From contig CM034592.1 in assembly GCA_020091685.1 (NCBI GenBank), positions 43,669,622 to 43,733,621 on the forward strand: a stretch of DNA of 64,000 nt, given 5' to 3'. This DNA is from Lutjanus erythropterus (Eukaryota; Chordata; Actinopteri; Lutjaniformes; Lutjanidae). Made by a program: the position numbers and the translations under genes. Under the pieces are notes generated by a model. It searched no databases and had not been told where the DNA came from. It worked only from the letters and a program-made list of their open reading frames with translations. Shown piece by piece: positions 24,561 to 37,995 of the stretch (the stretch's first letter is position 1; every line of letters starts with the position of its first letter).

Positions 24561-25618
24561 AGGTGCTAAATGTAGTATTTTATGCATCAACACATACAGT
24601 TGTCCAAGAATTAACTGTTAGGAAATGACACAGTGGTCATAAAGATGATTGGTAGCCTCTATCTCAACGCCAGTGGTGCTCTTATTGCTGGCATCTTTTA
24701 GCAGATTTTTTAAATTAGTTGCTGGCTCCGTCCACCATCTGCCACAATGAAACTCAACAGCAAGCACGGCCGTACAAATTTGGCCCACAGAGTGCTGCAG
24801 GGAAGTCAGAATCGCTCTGGTTCCCTCAACAAAACGCAAAAGGAATTCTTCCATTGGATTCTGGATTAGTACAGAAAAAAAAGCTCAGTTGTAAGTAAGT
24901 GCTAAGTTTATGAAAGTTACATGTCTTGTTCAGCAGGATCATTTGGACAAATGAACCCCACTGTTATGATTTTTGAAGCGTATGTGCAATCATAGAAGAT
25001 GTACGCTAACATTAGCGATAATCAAACTACACCACGGTCAGTGTGTTCAGCGTGATGACAGTTAACGTCCCTGACAACCTCTGTAGTCTCATTTAATTAC
25101 TTGTTAGCAACCACCTTTTTAGGACACGTGCAAAATTAATCTAACAGTGCAGTAAATTTGTGTAAATCAAATTACATTTATTAAGACTGTGCACATGAAA
25201 CTATACTTTTATTTATAATATTTTGTTACATTTGTTATTTTCTATTTCTTCTATACATTGTTGTATACTGTAAATTTTCACATACTTATTATTTCTATTT
25301 CTTATAATTATTCTACCCTTATATTCTGGAATAGGAGAAACTGTAACGCAACCTAAGTTTGTGATAACCACAGACTTTATTTCAGGCATCTAATCAATAA
25401 CTTTAATTTACTTCAAGACGTGGGAACTGAAAGAGCTACCCTACGAACTCATTTCTGGGTTTTAGGATTCATTCCTGCAACTCTCTACTGGCTCAAAATG
25501 TAGAGCAAAATCTGATAAAGGCTACCAACTTTCTTGTTTATGAATTAAGCAAACTGCAGCGATGATATAAAAATGCGATCGTGTTGATTGTGTTGTTAAA
25601 ATGCTACACGTAGCACCT
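24561..25618. mobile_element. TTAA-type inverted-repeat element next to the TM exon
   Basis: TTAA at 24557-24560 and 25619-25622 flank the element. Including TTAA, the 26-bp ends (ttaaaggtgctaaatgtag... and its inverse at 25597-25622) match at 23 of 26 positions. The right end lies 37 nt from the 5' splice site of the transmembrane exon. No transposase frame was found; the interior is unrelated AT-rich sequence. Confidence 0.82.
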
Positions 25619-25659
25619 TTAATCTGCCAGTATGTCCTGATGTTGGGTTTATTACCTAC

Positions 25660-25795
25660 CTGCGTTTGAAGGTGAGCACAACGCCGAGGAGGATGATGAT
25701 GAACATGAGGATCCCTGCGATCACTCCGGCCATTTTCACCGTGCTGTCCACCTGCTTCTCGGGCTCCATGGCATCTGAGTCCTGGGTGGACGCGC
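25660..25795 (-). CDS. ptprt: ptprt exon: stalk, transmembrane helix, start of cytoplasmic tail
   Basis: Seen: on the minus strand a tttag acceptor precedes 136 nt that complete a split Gly codon, encode 44 residues and end with AG before a strong CAG|GTAGGT donor. The peptide is [17 protein letters not shown], then [14 protein letters not shown], a run of I/L/G/V residues, then TFKR; it reads as a short acidic stalk, one membrane helix of about 21 residues and a basic stop-transfer end. Family knowledge: type IIB receptor protein tyrosine phosphatases (PTPRK, M, T, U) are single-pass homophilic adhesion receptors that dephosphorylate junctional proteins. From memory, PTPRT has [18 protein letters not shown] here while PTPRM has EPEKQTDHTVKIAGVIAG, so ptprt fits best. 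Inference: the phosphatase exons lie beyond position 1. A duplicate teleost ptprt paralogue cannot be told apart from one exon. Confidence 0.93.
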
Positions 25796-25830
25796 CTAAA
25801 CGCACGCACATATATCGACACACACAAACA
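25796..25830 (-). promoter_or_regulatory. ptprt: TG-rich 3' splice-site region of the TM exon
   Basis: In transcript sense the 35 nt before the acceptor are alternating T and G (gtgtgtttgtgtgtgtcg, then atatatgtgcgtgcgtttag) instead of a C/T tract. UG-rich intronic sequence is known to bind CELF and TDP-43 type splicing factors, so regulated use of this exon is possible. That is inference. Confidence 0.55.
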
Positions 25831-26734
25831 CACAGGTATGCACATAGTCACATCGGCAGTCACGTACAAGTAGCAAGGCACGCACACTGACATTGAAAGG
25901 ACGGCACAGAGCCAGACACACACAAATACAATCAGACACGCCTGCACGCATTCAGATATATATACAAACACTCATACACAGAAACAGATATACCATGGCC
26001 ATCCTTGATAAACACACTCTTAGGTAGGAACACAAACATGTTAGCCACAGACAAACACACTTGATCCCAAGGTGAAGATACTCTAATAAACATATCAATA
26101 TGCAAGGAGCATAAATACAACTTATAGACATCATGCGGGAGGATGAAATCATCAGCAACATGCTAAAGAACACAAATAAGCAAACAAAGCACATTTCCAA
26201 GACTAGATATGAATATGAGTTTTGTTAAAAATGAAATGAAATAATGGGGAAGGAATACAAAAAAACATCCCAGGTTACAAACACTGAAAACCATCCAAAG
26301 ACACACAAGTTTTACAAGGTTTAAACTCAACATATGCACAGAGAAATTGCCACACATGCAGGACTGGCTCCGCATCACTCAACAATACAACAGTACAGGG
26401 ATTAAATAAGCTGGCAAACAAATGAACAAACACGCTGGATGGAAAATAAAACTGGGGCAAGGTGAACGCAAGGTTGGCGTGCAGAGTGAATTTTACGGGA
26501 GGACAACACACATTCGCACAGATAAGAGCACCGCTATCACTGTGTGGTTTGATGTAGAGGCCAGGAGGCGACTCTTAATAGACTGGATGACAGAAGGTAA
26601 CAAGAAAAAGACAGAGGGAGTCACATCTGAATGCAGAGAGGGGATGTGTTGTACTTCCTGCTCGCTGCTTAGGTTTCCAGTTTATGTTTCATGAGTGATT
26701 TCAAGCTAACACTGAGATAACTTAAGAAACTGAA

Positions 26735-27201
26735 AGGGACGGTTCACCCACAAATCAAAAATATTTTTTTTTCCTCTTGCCTGTAGTGCCATTCATCGAT
26801 CTAGATTACTTCGGTGTGACTTGTTGAGTTTTGGAGATATTGGTCAAGAGAGAAATGGGACTCAGGTTGTGGTGCTCAAAGCGCCAAAAAAACACATTTG
26901 AAAAATACAACACCAGTGTCTCGTTTCAGAAAGAGAAAGAGATGGTTTCTAGTTGAAATAAACTAGTTTTTGTAGATTTTAGACAGGATTTCTGGATTCT
27001 ACTATAAACAGAAAGTAGTTCATACATGAAACAGCTCACAATCCGTACAATGAGTACCTTTTAGTCCCATTATATTTGAGAGACAGACATCTCTACTGCC
27101 GATATCTCAAAAATTCTGCAACTCACACCAAGATAACCTCGATGGTTAAATAGCATGTCAAGCCAGGAGAAAAAGAAAAGATTTTGGCATGAACTGTACC
27201 T
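26735..27201. mobile_element. TTAA-type foldback element (AGGGACGGTTCA ends)
   Basis: It begins agggacggttcacccacaaa after TGAA and ends tgaactgtacct before TTAA. Inner parts pair: cttcggtgtgacttgttgag with the inverse of caactcacaccaag, and the ggagatattggtc region with gccgatatctc. I recall near-identical elements as abundant in percomorph genomes. No coding capacity. Confidence 0.83.
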
Positions 27202-29599
27202 TTAATTTGTATTTTTAACATTTTTTTTAGCTTTTAAACTATTATTTCTTTTTTAAATCTTTTCTTTCTGGTGCAAAATAACAGTGTGGAAACTGGAGAT
27301 ATCTATTTGTGTGGCGAGCTGAGTTCAGTTCTTAACTTCAACTAATTATGTTAAACTTACTGCAAAGAGTTTTTAACTGGTTGTGAAACAAGCAAACAAG
27401 GTCATCAGCAGGAAGATGATTGAATATTTCTATATACTGTAGTTATTTTTAATGCGTGCCATCGGGTCAGAATCGATTGGGTTTCCCTTGAAATCAGACA
27501 AAACGATTTAAGGCAGAGGGTGTTTCAAAGGGACTAGTACGCTAGCCAGTTAACGGGAAGCAGGAGGAGATTTTTCTTTATAGAATTTTACTTGTGACAT
27601 TATATTCTGCGGTCACGGCTGACGCTGAGGCAGAATCAGCGGGGATAGTTATGAAGCACAGGTGAAAATACGAGATAACCTTGGTCAACAGTTCAACACA
27701 GGAGAGCATTACGTGATTTGAAAAGATTAAAAACTGACTATAATTGGCACCCTTCCTCATGGACAGATTTCTATTTTATCTATGAAATACATAACGAGAC
27801 AGTGGAGGTCACAGTGCATATTACTGTAATACAAGGGGCTCATAACCATGACACAACAATGCTCACAACTTTCTATGTTGACCTTGCTACAGAGCTATAT
27901 ATCTTGTGGTAGCCTTTTTTTATGAAGACAAAACTCTACTAGGGGATGACAAGGTTTCTCATCAAAGTTACTATTACTAAGCAACTGAATCTGTTTCAGA
28001 CTTACATGTAATCCAGGCGTACTAAACAAAGTCTGTTTACTTTCACGTCATATTACAGTTATTAATCTTGCAAACAGATGCATCGTCATTATGCATGCGT
28101 AAAAGGGAAAATAGTGTTAAAAGTAAGTTGTGTCTTTCTTTCACTTGCTTACAAAATAAGTGCACATGATGTAAAGATGAAGATCTTTACAACATGAGGC
28201 AAAATCAAGTTCTTTGTAGGTGCAGCAAATGTAACTTCTGGAGCAGGGTTGTGCCTCAAACACACCTCTCATCACATGCTAAGCCTGCATAATACCTGGT
28301 CCACTCAACCTGTCCAGCTTGTCTAGACTCACCCTCCCCTTCGTCCATTTACCTCCGCTCCATTCATTTTCTCTTTCCCTCTTTTCATTCCCTCTCATTG
28401 AATCCTGTATCTTTCCAATCACTCCTTTTCCTGGTTCTGTCTGGGGCCTGTAATTGGCTGAGGTGACCCAACTCTCCTCACAACTGACTCTCCTACCCAT
28501 CCCTCAATATAACAGATACCTTCCTCCCCTGAATCCCCCACGTTCGTCCCCTTCCTCACATCAGTCAATCCATCCTCAACATCCTATACATTCTCATTCT
28601 ATTACAACTTTTAAAATCACATTGTTGCAGCATGGTCCTTAGTAATAAAAGTTTGCTGCCATATGGTCATGTAGATTTATTTCCAACATTTATGTTCTTA
28701 GTTAACGGTTAACAAAAATGCTCACTTTTACTATCCTCTAAATGCAACTCTAATATGATCCTAAATTGCAAAGCTCTCAATATGATAGGCCTGCACATGA
28801 AAACGCAATTACAATCTGTTTCTGTGATTACTTCTTGCTTTTTTTAATGGTTTATGTCATCTGTGTTTTCCAACACATACCATAACAGGACAAACAGAAG
28901 GAAATTTTGGTCTAGTGTCGCATGGAGAGACATTAAAACAGCTGTTTACTGACCATGGATTCAATTTATTTTTTTGTTTTTTCGTTATCCATTTTTGTGC
29001 AAAGGTTTTGTTTCTGTTTTTTTTTTTTTGCTGCATTGTCTAGAAACCGTTGAAGAGTTTGCTTGGATCTCTGAATCTTTCTTGTTTCTTGTACTTTCAT
29101 CAATTTGCCATGGAAATAGTATTAGATAATGTAAAAACTTGACCTGTTAATGCTATTGGTTAGCCAGTAGCCCCCTGAGAAGAATATACTGTAGGAGTCA
29201 TTTCCCTGAATGAATATCTTCAACAACACCAAAGATACTCAGGCGCTGAGACACTAGTTATTTCTTTCGTGTTATACAGTACATGAAAACGTCCAGCGTC
29301 GTGTTACTTACAAAGGAGGAAACTCTTATGACTTGTACACATGTACTGTAAAGTAAATGCTGTTTCCTTCAGAGATCCTGAGGTCGCAGAAAAAAAAAAA
29401 ACTACATCTCCACTAAATAGCTGCCAACTTGACAGAAACTTTTAAGGCCAATGAATATTTTCAGATGACATCCTGTGAAACACTGAAACACTGTGAAGAG
29501 TACCTCGAACACCAGCTCTGATCCAAGTTACACTTTCAACTCTCAGAGAGATGCTGCTCTATCGGACAGAAGAGAAAAGCAGACTAACTAAACTATTAA

Positions 29600-29960
29600 T
29601 AAAGCGGCCGCTGTCTGTGGGAGGATGAATGAAAGCAAGGTTGCATAACCCAGAGATAGAAACATAAAGAAGTAGGAAGGGTGGTAAGGGCAGATATAAA
29701 CAGATACAATAAGATAAAAAAAAAAGGACATAGAAAGAAAGGTTCGTGTGAGAGATGACGAGAGAGTCAGAACAGGATAACAGAGAAAGAGAAACACCAA
29801 AAATTTACAAGTTAGAAATGTTTGAAGGATGAGAATAAATGTGGGGATTAAAAAGATAAAAGAAAGAATGACTGAGAAAGACACAGACAAAAGAGCAATA
29901 GAAAGAGAATCACGTGAAAAACCTGACATGACAGTGAAAAAAAGAGAAGACTGGAAAGAG
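29600..29960. repeat. Purine-rich tract
   Basis: Long runs of gaaag, agaga and aggaa on the plus strand. Open frames on either strand here are compositional, not genes. Confidence 0.6.
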
Positions 29961-30876
29961 AAAGACGAGAAACCTCAAGCAAAGGACCCTGGGATCCTAC
30001 ACATGAATGCACCTGCTCTCTCACAGACATGCACCAAGCAGCCTCTTGTTATAACCTTGATAGACAAAGACAGCCGATTAATAGAGTAATACTGCTGCGT
30101 GGGAGTTCAGTTTAATCCCCTGTCTCTCTCATCTTCGCCCCCTCTGCAATAACAACACAAGGTTGGCAGTGGAATCCACTGAGCTAACGGCTTAAGCACC
30201 TAACCTTGGCACGCTTGGTAATAGCTGCCGCAGTCCTCAATGGCTGCGGTGACGATATGTTCTTTTAAAAAACCCTGAATGCCTTCAATGACAACACATT
30301 CTCCGTCTTTGTAACCCGATCACGGACAGTGTCCCCGTCTTGAAGCTGTATCATGTTTGAAAAAATAAAAATTAAGAAAATACATCTGTCAATCTCCGGC
30401 CTACGCTTTAATGCAGGAGAAAAAGCAGCCTTTTCTTCCTGCGTGTTTTCAATGGAAATGAGACATCAAACAGACGTTTTAATGGTGGAATTAAGTTTTA
30501 AGTGCTGTACTTTTTTGAAAGTGCTGATTTCTCAATACAGACTGCATATTCCTTCATGAATAACAGGATATTCAGAGGATCCAGAATGTTTATGTCTACT
30601 TTAGAAGGAAAAGAAACTCTTAGTTAACCATTCAGGAGTAAGCAAAGCTGAATGTGCTGTAAAAGATGAAGGCCAGCTGCTGCATGATCGTCCAATTAAG
30701 TTGTGTACGGTCGTAGTCTTTTAGGTTAGGCTACAAAAACGTACATTTATTGCATTTCAGGTAGCAAACAGGTTTGCTCGCTTGATTCAAAGACAGTGAA
30801 TGGAAACGTAAGGGAGTCTTTCTGTACCCAGTCTTCAGAACTTGATTCCAGTTTTGATTCTGTCTGCTTTGGGGCC

Positions 30877-31635
30877 TTTTCACACCTGAGAGTCCAAACC
30901 AAGGTACCAACAGAGGTTTGTGTTTCTGTTACTTTTTTTTTGTCTCCCTATACTTGAAATTGATTGGTTTGTCCCGTGATGTGGGCATTTTCTTCTCGGT
31001 GGATATAGGTTTTTACTGCAGTTTGAACAAATGCAGACAAATGAATGAATTCATTCATGTCATTGCCGCTATAATAATATTATAATGGCATTCCTACAAT
31101 CGCAATATTAGTTGGAATTCCCCAAATGAACATCCTCGTCACATGAAAATTGTCTGCCAGAAATTCCTGTAATTGGTCTGACATGCCTAACCTGACATGT
31201 CAGATGCTTTGTTACACAGAACCATCTGGGAAGTCTGTTAGAAACTGTTTGGAAAAGGGCAGGCACTTTCAAAATACACTTGATGGTGATTGGATGAACC
31301 ATCAGTCTATCTGGTCTAACTCGGGTTAAGTTCAACCAATCAGATCAGTACTTTTATGGATGCTTCTTACTGTCATCACACTTAAAACCACGCCGTAGCT
31401 GCCAGTAATCACTCCTAGGATGCTGATTGGCCGCACCCCTTTTGGTGCGGACACAAATGAATAACTCAAAGTCCAAACCATTCAAAAAGTGTTTTGTACT
31501 AGAAACGAACTGAACCCTGACCCAGACTGAGATCACCTCTTTTTGTCTGACTGTTCGGTCTGGACTGTAGTCCAGGGGAGGTCTCACACCAGTGATTAGT
31601 AAATCAAGTAAGTCAAAGGTCCGAAGGTCCGGACA
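30877..31635. mobile_element. Probable non-autonomous element (TTTTCACACCTGA ends)
   Basis: The left end ccttttcacacctgagagtc and the right region with gtctcacaccagtgatta and aaggtccggac resemble paired ends of a frequent fish element. The inverted match is weak and no target duplication was identified. Confidence 0.4.
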
Positions 31636-33059
31636 AAACAAGGCAGGCCCTTAGAGGCCGACTGCCAGTCAAACATGAAAAGGGATGTGAGTAATGGGGT
31701 CAGACAAAATTTGTGGACTGCTTGGAGCCGCAATTATTTTCATGCCTAAGAAAATTGCTGTCGAGAGGGGAGGGCAGTTTTCTGTCGATTTTGGAGAGTT
31801 AACCCCTATTCAGAAGTCGAGAGGTGTTTTTAACAGCTCTCAACCTTATGTTGTCAGCGCTACCTGCTGACCTTTACAATTAGATTTTCAGTGCAGTGCT
31901 GCAAAGTACTGTATGCACATCCCTTTGTTATGTAAGGTGTATTGGCAGAAAGACAAAACCAATATTAAGAAAAAATATCTGAATATGTTGTAGTGTTGTA
32001 GCTGTGCTCAATAAATCTTCTTTGGGAGGAATATATAATGTGTTTGCTTAATCAAACCACTTTTTGATTTCAGCCATGATATGCATGAGTGTGCCTCCTG
32101 CTTTTTTAAAAATCCCATTAACCCCCATCAGAAAATTACCCAGGAAGGACACTTTCTGATAGCCTGTGGCCCTGCAATCAGCAGAGATGTATAGAAGTGT
32201 GAATTTCAGCTTGTCAGTGTCTGTCAAGCACATTGTAGTTACATGAGAGCCTGGAGCGATCATGCAAGAGTCGAGTTCACACGTACCCCTGTAGTCTGTG
32301 CCCTGGTAATCACCCCACAGGTGTATTAAACCTCTATTTCCCCCCTGAGTGATCCACAATATGTATCACCTGACACATTACAGTGTGACCCCATTTGTTC
32401 ACACCTCAGCGGCCCATGTGCTGATTGGGTTCAACAGTTCATGATGTAACAGTAGCGGACCCCATCTGGCGACGGGTTCAGCTTCATTTAACACTGCGAT
32501 TGGCCGGCTCAGGAGCCGCTCAGCCAATCAGATGAACTCTGTCAGGGTTCTGACCGCGGCAGAGGAGACACAATTTAATGTGACTGAGCCCATTAACGGT
32601 GGGGGGTAAAAGTTGAGACGAAGCAAATCATCTGAGCAAAAATAGGATTGATTGACAATTGGTGCAAACACAATATGGAGGACAACGTGGCCTCATTTAT
32701 TATTGTATTGTCACCATCAGCAAACAGGTGGCTCATAAGTGTGGACAATTTATGGATCCATCTTGCTGTCTTGCCATCAGGTGCTGGCAGGTGGTGTGGG
32801 TATTATTTTCTTGGCACATATCGGTTCCCTAAAAAACAGTTGGAACAGTAGAGGGCCTCATATCTAAACAATGGCCAGGTGAATGTCTGACAAAGTTTAA
32901 AAAGACAGATCTGCACATCGAGAAGCTCCCGTCACGATATGCCAGATGTTTTTGATCCAGGACCTTGGCCTGGTGGACTTTAGGATGTTCCTGTCTTTTG
33001 TCATCATTATTATTGCATCTGTATTTGTTCTCTCAGTCATAGAGGTCATGGTTTTCGTA

Positions 33060-33115
33060 GTTCTTCAGAACTGAAGAAGCCTCTTGCATGAGAGGCGAAA
33101 CATCTTTGAGAGTCC
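33060..33115. repeat. Fragment of the GAAGACGTTTC-type fish repeat
   Basis: It contains gaactgaagaagcctcttgc and gagaggcgaaacatcttt, a motif pair I recall as widespread in fish genomes, and resembles the inverted-repeat arm of the insert at 3114-3399. Only this short part is recognisable. Confidence 0.55.
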
Positions 33116-34459
33116 ATCTGTTTGCATTGGAAATAAAAATGCAACAGTAAAGACTGAGTTGAAAGAATAATCTTGGTGCATTAAATCAGTGATTGATTAA
33201 GGTAGATGCAACCTTTTTTAAGTCTGCCAAGGTAATCATAGACTTGACATTTTCCAAATAATAATGAGCACCTTTGGATAAATGAAATATCTGCTTCCAT
33301 TGCATTATTTGTGGTTTTATGAATAAAGTATCCAGGTGCATCTCTACAAGTGAAAGTCCTCATCTTCTCTGAAATGGAAATATCCAGTGGGATGTTGCGC
33401 TAACATTTCTCATGCTCATGGTCCTAGGAACTTTACAGTAACTAAGTTCAGTATCCTATACCCATAATTTTAATTTTAATGTCCAGTCTAAAAATAAAGA
33501 TCCATTTACCTGCTGTTTTACAGCATATTTTAAACCACATCAGATAAAAGCATGTGGAGGCTGAAGTTTAACTAGTTTGAATTCATTTTACTTTTCTATT
33601 CAATATACATTTAGTGAAGTAAATAGTGCCTGTTGAGTGTTAGCAGTGCAGGTTAGCCACATGTACTTAGACTCACAAGTGAGTTTGCTTTGCTCAGTGG
33701 AGACGGAGGACCATCTTCCAGCTGTCATTGCTGGAGCTGGGTGCAAACAATTAGAGAAAACTCCATTGCCAAACCAATCTAAAGTGTTTAGGGTGGCCCT
33801 TCAAATTGTGGCAGTGACACTGCGTGCTTACTGCTGAGGACAATGGCGACAGAGCATTGCGTATCCTTGAAAAAATGCCAGGGCTAGATTGCGAGAACAG
33901 CTTCAAACAAGCCTATGTTAGCAGCCATTCTCACCGGCGTGCAAGCAGCTGAGTAGAATCAGTCGACAACGAGATCTGTGATTGTATGGCATTGTGAGAC
34001 TACAGTGTATTATGTTGAAAACTGTTGAAAAGACTGAAAAAAATCAATTTTCACAATAAAAGGTTTGGACCTTTACAAAAACATATGCAGTTACAGCCAT
34101 TTTTCATTTCTTCAGTGATCAAAAAGTCTCCAAAATTATCCAAGATCGTTACTCTTTACACATCACAAGATGAAAAGGTCTTTGTTGACACTCTCCCTTA
34201 TTGACTTATAATGGGCAATGTTGCTACGGGCAACCAAATATGTGACTAGAAACATTAAAATACGAAAGAAATGTGTTTTAAAAGCGGCATATATTGTTTT
34301 GAAATAATAATTAATAGTATAGTAAATCTTCAACATATACGCTTATTTTCAGCGACTGCTTTGAGTGAATGAAACACTATATTTATGTGGTACGGTCGAG
34401 TTGCAGGGAGGTGATCACGGCAGACATAGAAACTGCAGGACTATGACACCAGAATCCAG

Positions 34460-34700
34460 GGTTCGTGTCCAGACTTCTGTCTGTGGTTAGGTTTAGGCAA
34501 CAAAAGCAGTTTAAGGTACAGTTAAGATCATGGTTTCAGTGTCAGCAAACCTTTTGCCCAACTGTTAGTAGACGGTTACAATTGGAAGAGTCAACAATAA
34601 AAAGCAAAAACACTCCAACTCTTCAGTGCAATGACCTTCATCAGGTTATTTTTTTTTACAAAACAGGGTCGTGTGACGTCATTGGTCCACATGGGTTTCT
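34460..34700 (-). repeat. Repeat fragment with ggttaggtttaggcaac and a CRE octamer
   Basis: tgtggttaggtttaggcaac is the inverse of the cctaaacctaacca blocks seen at 7120, 22735 and 49050, and tgacgtca lies at 34674-34681. It probably belongs to the same repeat family as 6795-7180, reversed. Confidence 0.5.
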
Positions 34701-37700
34701 CTAACTATTCAAGTGGTCTCTCCTTGTGTTTTATAAAATTAACCAGATAAATCTTGCATTTGTGAGTGCAGAAGGAGGTACAGGAATCTTTTGCTGGTTA
34801 AGGGTTAATAAAATTTTAATAAAACTTTTTTCTTTTTCTGTATCAGTGCCAGTGTCTAAACAGAACCATAAAAAGTTATTACAAGTGGATAGTGTATAGT
34901 GAGATTGCCTATTTTGGTGAAAAACAATTGAAATACGTTGTCAGTGAACATTTTAGTGATACATTCTGTGTCAACATTTTTGCAGCTTGCCAGGTAACTT
35001 AATTAGCAACATTTCCTCATTATGTTAATAGAAAATGTAATTTGGTTTTCCTAAAATGTATTTACATAATTTCCAGAAGACAGAGCTTTTAACTGAAAAT
35101 TATGACTCAGTTTTCACAAAATTTAAATGTGCTTTTATTGTACCCACAATAAGAAAAGTACAAATCTTCACAGTTTACTTATATTCACATTCAAGCTGTT
35201 GATAAACCTAATTTCTGCTGCATCGCTCATCTGTACACGTGGTGCAGAGGAGCTTAATAGAGAGAGGGGGGCGGGGTGGGCCTGCATGGTAATGGCCAGA
35301 CAAGGGTCTTAAATTCTTTATTTTTCCTGTAAAATCCTCCCAGGAGAAAGACATGAAATATCGATCTGAGAGGTATAACTGCTCCGACCGTCTCTGTAGA
35401 CGACAGAATTCACAACCACTTGGCCTTCACAAGGATAGGCTCTCCCACCAGGGGAATACTGTAGCAGTGGACAACGGCACCTGACAACTGGTGGCTATGG
35501 GGAATATAAACGCTCAGACAGCAACTTTCCAGTGCATAAATATGATTGAAAGTGATACTGCAATGCTATGCTTTCTAATATTGAGAAATTATCATTGCGA
35601 CGGGAATGTTAAATTGCCAGATTACCTCCTGGAACAGCATGAAATTTGTTACCGAAATCTATATTGTACAGTCAGTGTGCTGCACTTCAGAAATGAAGAA
35701 GAGTGTGTTTGAGCACTTCATGGTATTGTGTGGGAATATGCTATTTTGGTCATAGTGTGTCATATCTAATTGAGCAGACTTCAGTATTAATAGAGAATGG
35801 AGGAAGGATAAATGCATTAAAGGGGACTTCCTCAGTGTTAGCCATTATAACTGTGACAACATCGGGTTAGTCATGATATTGATTGCTTCCAAAAGGCATT
35901 AATCCCCGAGAATTTCTTGTGTTCCTGAATGCACACGAGCCGTGCGAGTGTGTGCGTTGCATATCCTTTTCATTTATACATTTCTCTGCACTTTTTTTTC
36001 CCCTCTCTTCTTTTTATTTCTCCTACTTGGAGAGCATGATAAAATTATCAGGGAGGAATTATGGGTAAAACCAGAGATATTAAAAACATAATCTCATCCA
36101 AATGGAGAGAAGATTGATTCTCCTAGCTACCAACGCACTGCAGCAGCTCTGAATGGCATATTAAATGCAGCTTTTCCGTGTGTGTGTATGTGTGTGTGTG
36201 TACGCATCACAGGTACAGTAAAGGTTGCCGTTTGAGCGTAGGTGCAGCTTTTGTGCACATGTGTGTGTGTCTATATGTACAAATTACAATTTTTGCCTCT
36301 GCAAACGAGGTTATGTTTTGGTTTGTTTTCTTTGCTTGTTTGTTGAAAAGTTACTGCCAAGAATTTTATGAACATTGGTGGAACGGTGTCGCATAGGTCG
36401 AGGAGGAACCCATTATATTTTGGTGCTAATTTGAATCACGGTGCAAATAACACACACACACATTTTTCTCTTTAGTTGAAGGAGCAAGATGTAGTCATTG
36501 CACATCCAAAAATTAGTACAGCAGTCTAAATAGCAATAAGTTGGAATCCTGTTTAATATATTCTCTACGGTTGTTTCCCCCTCGCCTGCACCTCCCTGCA
36601 CATGGCAAAGACAGGCAGGCTGCAGAAGCTCCGTCGGAGCACATGATGCGTGCATCCTTGTAAATTGACAATAACAAGCGACAACAAGTCCTCCTCCGTA
36701 AGTCAGCTGTTTACAAGTGTCAATTGTCTGTCAATGTAAATTTAAGCCCGTTATCCTGAAATCAACAGCCCACTGCTCTGAAATAACACACTCTGGATGC
36801 TCACTGTCTGCCGAACTCCGTTGACATTTTGCTCACTTTAACAGTTATAAACATCTACTCCTTCTTCGAGATCATTCATCATTTCTTATGACTCATAAAG
36901 AGACTCTGATTAAAGTGAAATTAACATTCAAATCAGTTATTCCAGCGTTCATGTTAAGTGAAGCGAGTATGTCAACATGTTTCCTTGATATCTGATGACA
37001 CATCATGGTTATTTTATTATTTATTACAGTAAATATATTCCGGATGCTCCTTAAACATTACAAGACAGATCAATTATAACACTGCGGTCTATGGCAAGAT
37101 AATAATCAGAGTAAATGGTATGCCACAATTTCTTTTTTGTGAATACAGTTTTTCAAAACCGCTATTTTTGATAACAAGCTACCATGCTCATGATGTTATT
37201 TTCATCTAGTTATTTGATGTTTGTACAGGAAGCATTTTCTGTTTTTTAGAAATATATTTTATGTACAATATTTAAAATTTAAAAGGATGTAATAAAGCCG
37301 CCTCTGAGATGTCGAGGCTTCATAACAGTTTTGGAAATATGTCCAGACCTAAATAGTGGTTGTACTTGCAGATTTTCAGATAACGGGACACTGGTTAGGA
37401 GCTTTTTATGTCGCGACCCCCTCAGAATGATTGAGTTGGTGTTCGTGACCCCTCCTTGGTTCAGGGATTACTGTATAACACATGAAAGCTGCCAAACTCA
37501 CTGCTACAATCTATTTTAAGGCATTCCACATCATGCTTGTTTTCCTTTTTTTATGTTACAAAATGCAATTGTTAGTGTTTGTCTCGTGTTTAGAACATGA
37601 TCGTTTATGTTTGTTACTGTCATTCTTGTTGGATGTCTTTAAGGAACTGTCAGCGCTGAGACCTGCTTCCTGGTTCTCGGCGTCTCCATGTGCATCTGTG

Positions 37701-37953
37701 ATGGCTGTGAATTTCTTGCTATTATTATATATCTTAAATACATCTGTATTAAAAGGAAATGCAAGAATACATATTCAAACTCCATGTCTGTTACACAATG
37801 TGTATACGCATGTGTGTAGGTGAGGACTGATGTGAAGGTTTAGTTTTTAGGTATTGTTTGTCAGCAGCTGCGGGGAGCATCCTCTGTGGATTAGTGTTAG
37901 CATGGCTGAGTGTGTTTAACAGGATTACTAATCTGAACTATGCTGCCACAGCG

Positions 37954-37956
<3 letters not shown>

Positions 37957-37994
<38 letters not shown>
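37957..37994. repeat. (TG)n microsatellite
   Basis: About 19 TG units, facing a longer CA array at 38143-38195. Confidence 0.95.

Positions 37995-37995
<1 letters not shown>

Larger units (their letters stand above)
1..25659 (-). other. ptprt: ptprt intron downstream of the transmembrane exon (partial)
   Basis: All of the window left of the transmembrane exon is inferred to be one intron. I looked on the minus strand for the next expected exon (juxtamembrane KLAKKQKET-like peptide) and for phosphatase-domain motifs and found none, so the intron should exceed 25.6 kb, in keeping with the very large size of PTPRT genes. Content is repeats and AT-rich unique sequence. Stretches where I see nothing identifiable include 286-670, 2090-2900, 5650-6790, 8500-10730, 12400-14420, 14700-15880, 17910-19310, 19680-20840, 21150-21780 and 22800-24550, apart from short homopolymers. 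Confidence 0.75.

Noticed and set aside
1-25659. Further ptprt exons (juxtamembrane and phosphatase domains)
   Set aside because: Looked for minus-strand coding of KLAKKQKET, YSYSYYL-type and HCSAGAGRTG-type motifs; none was found.
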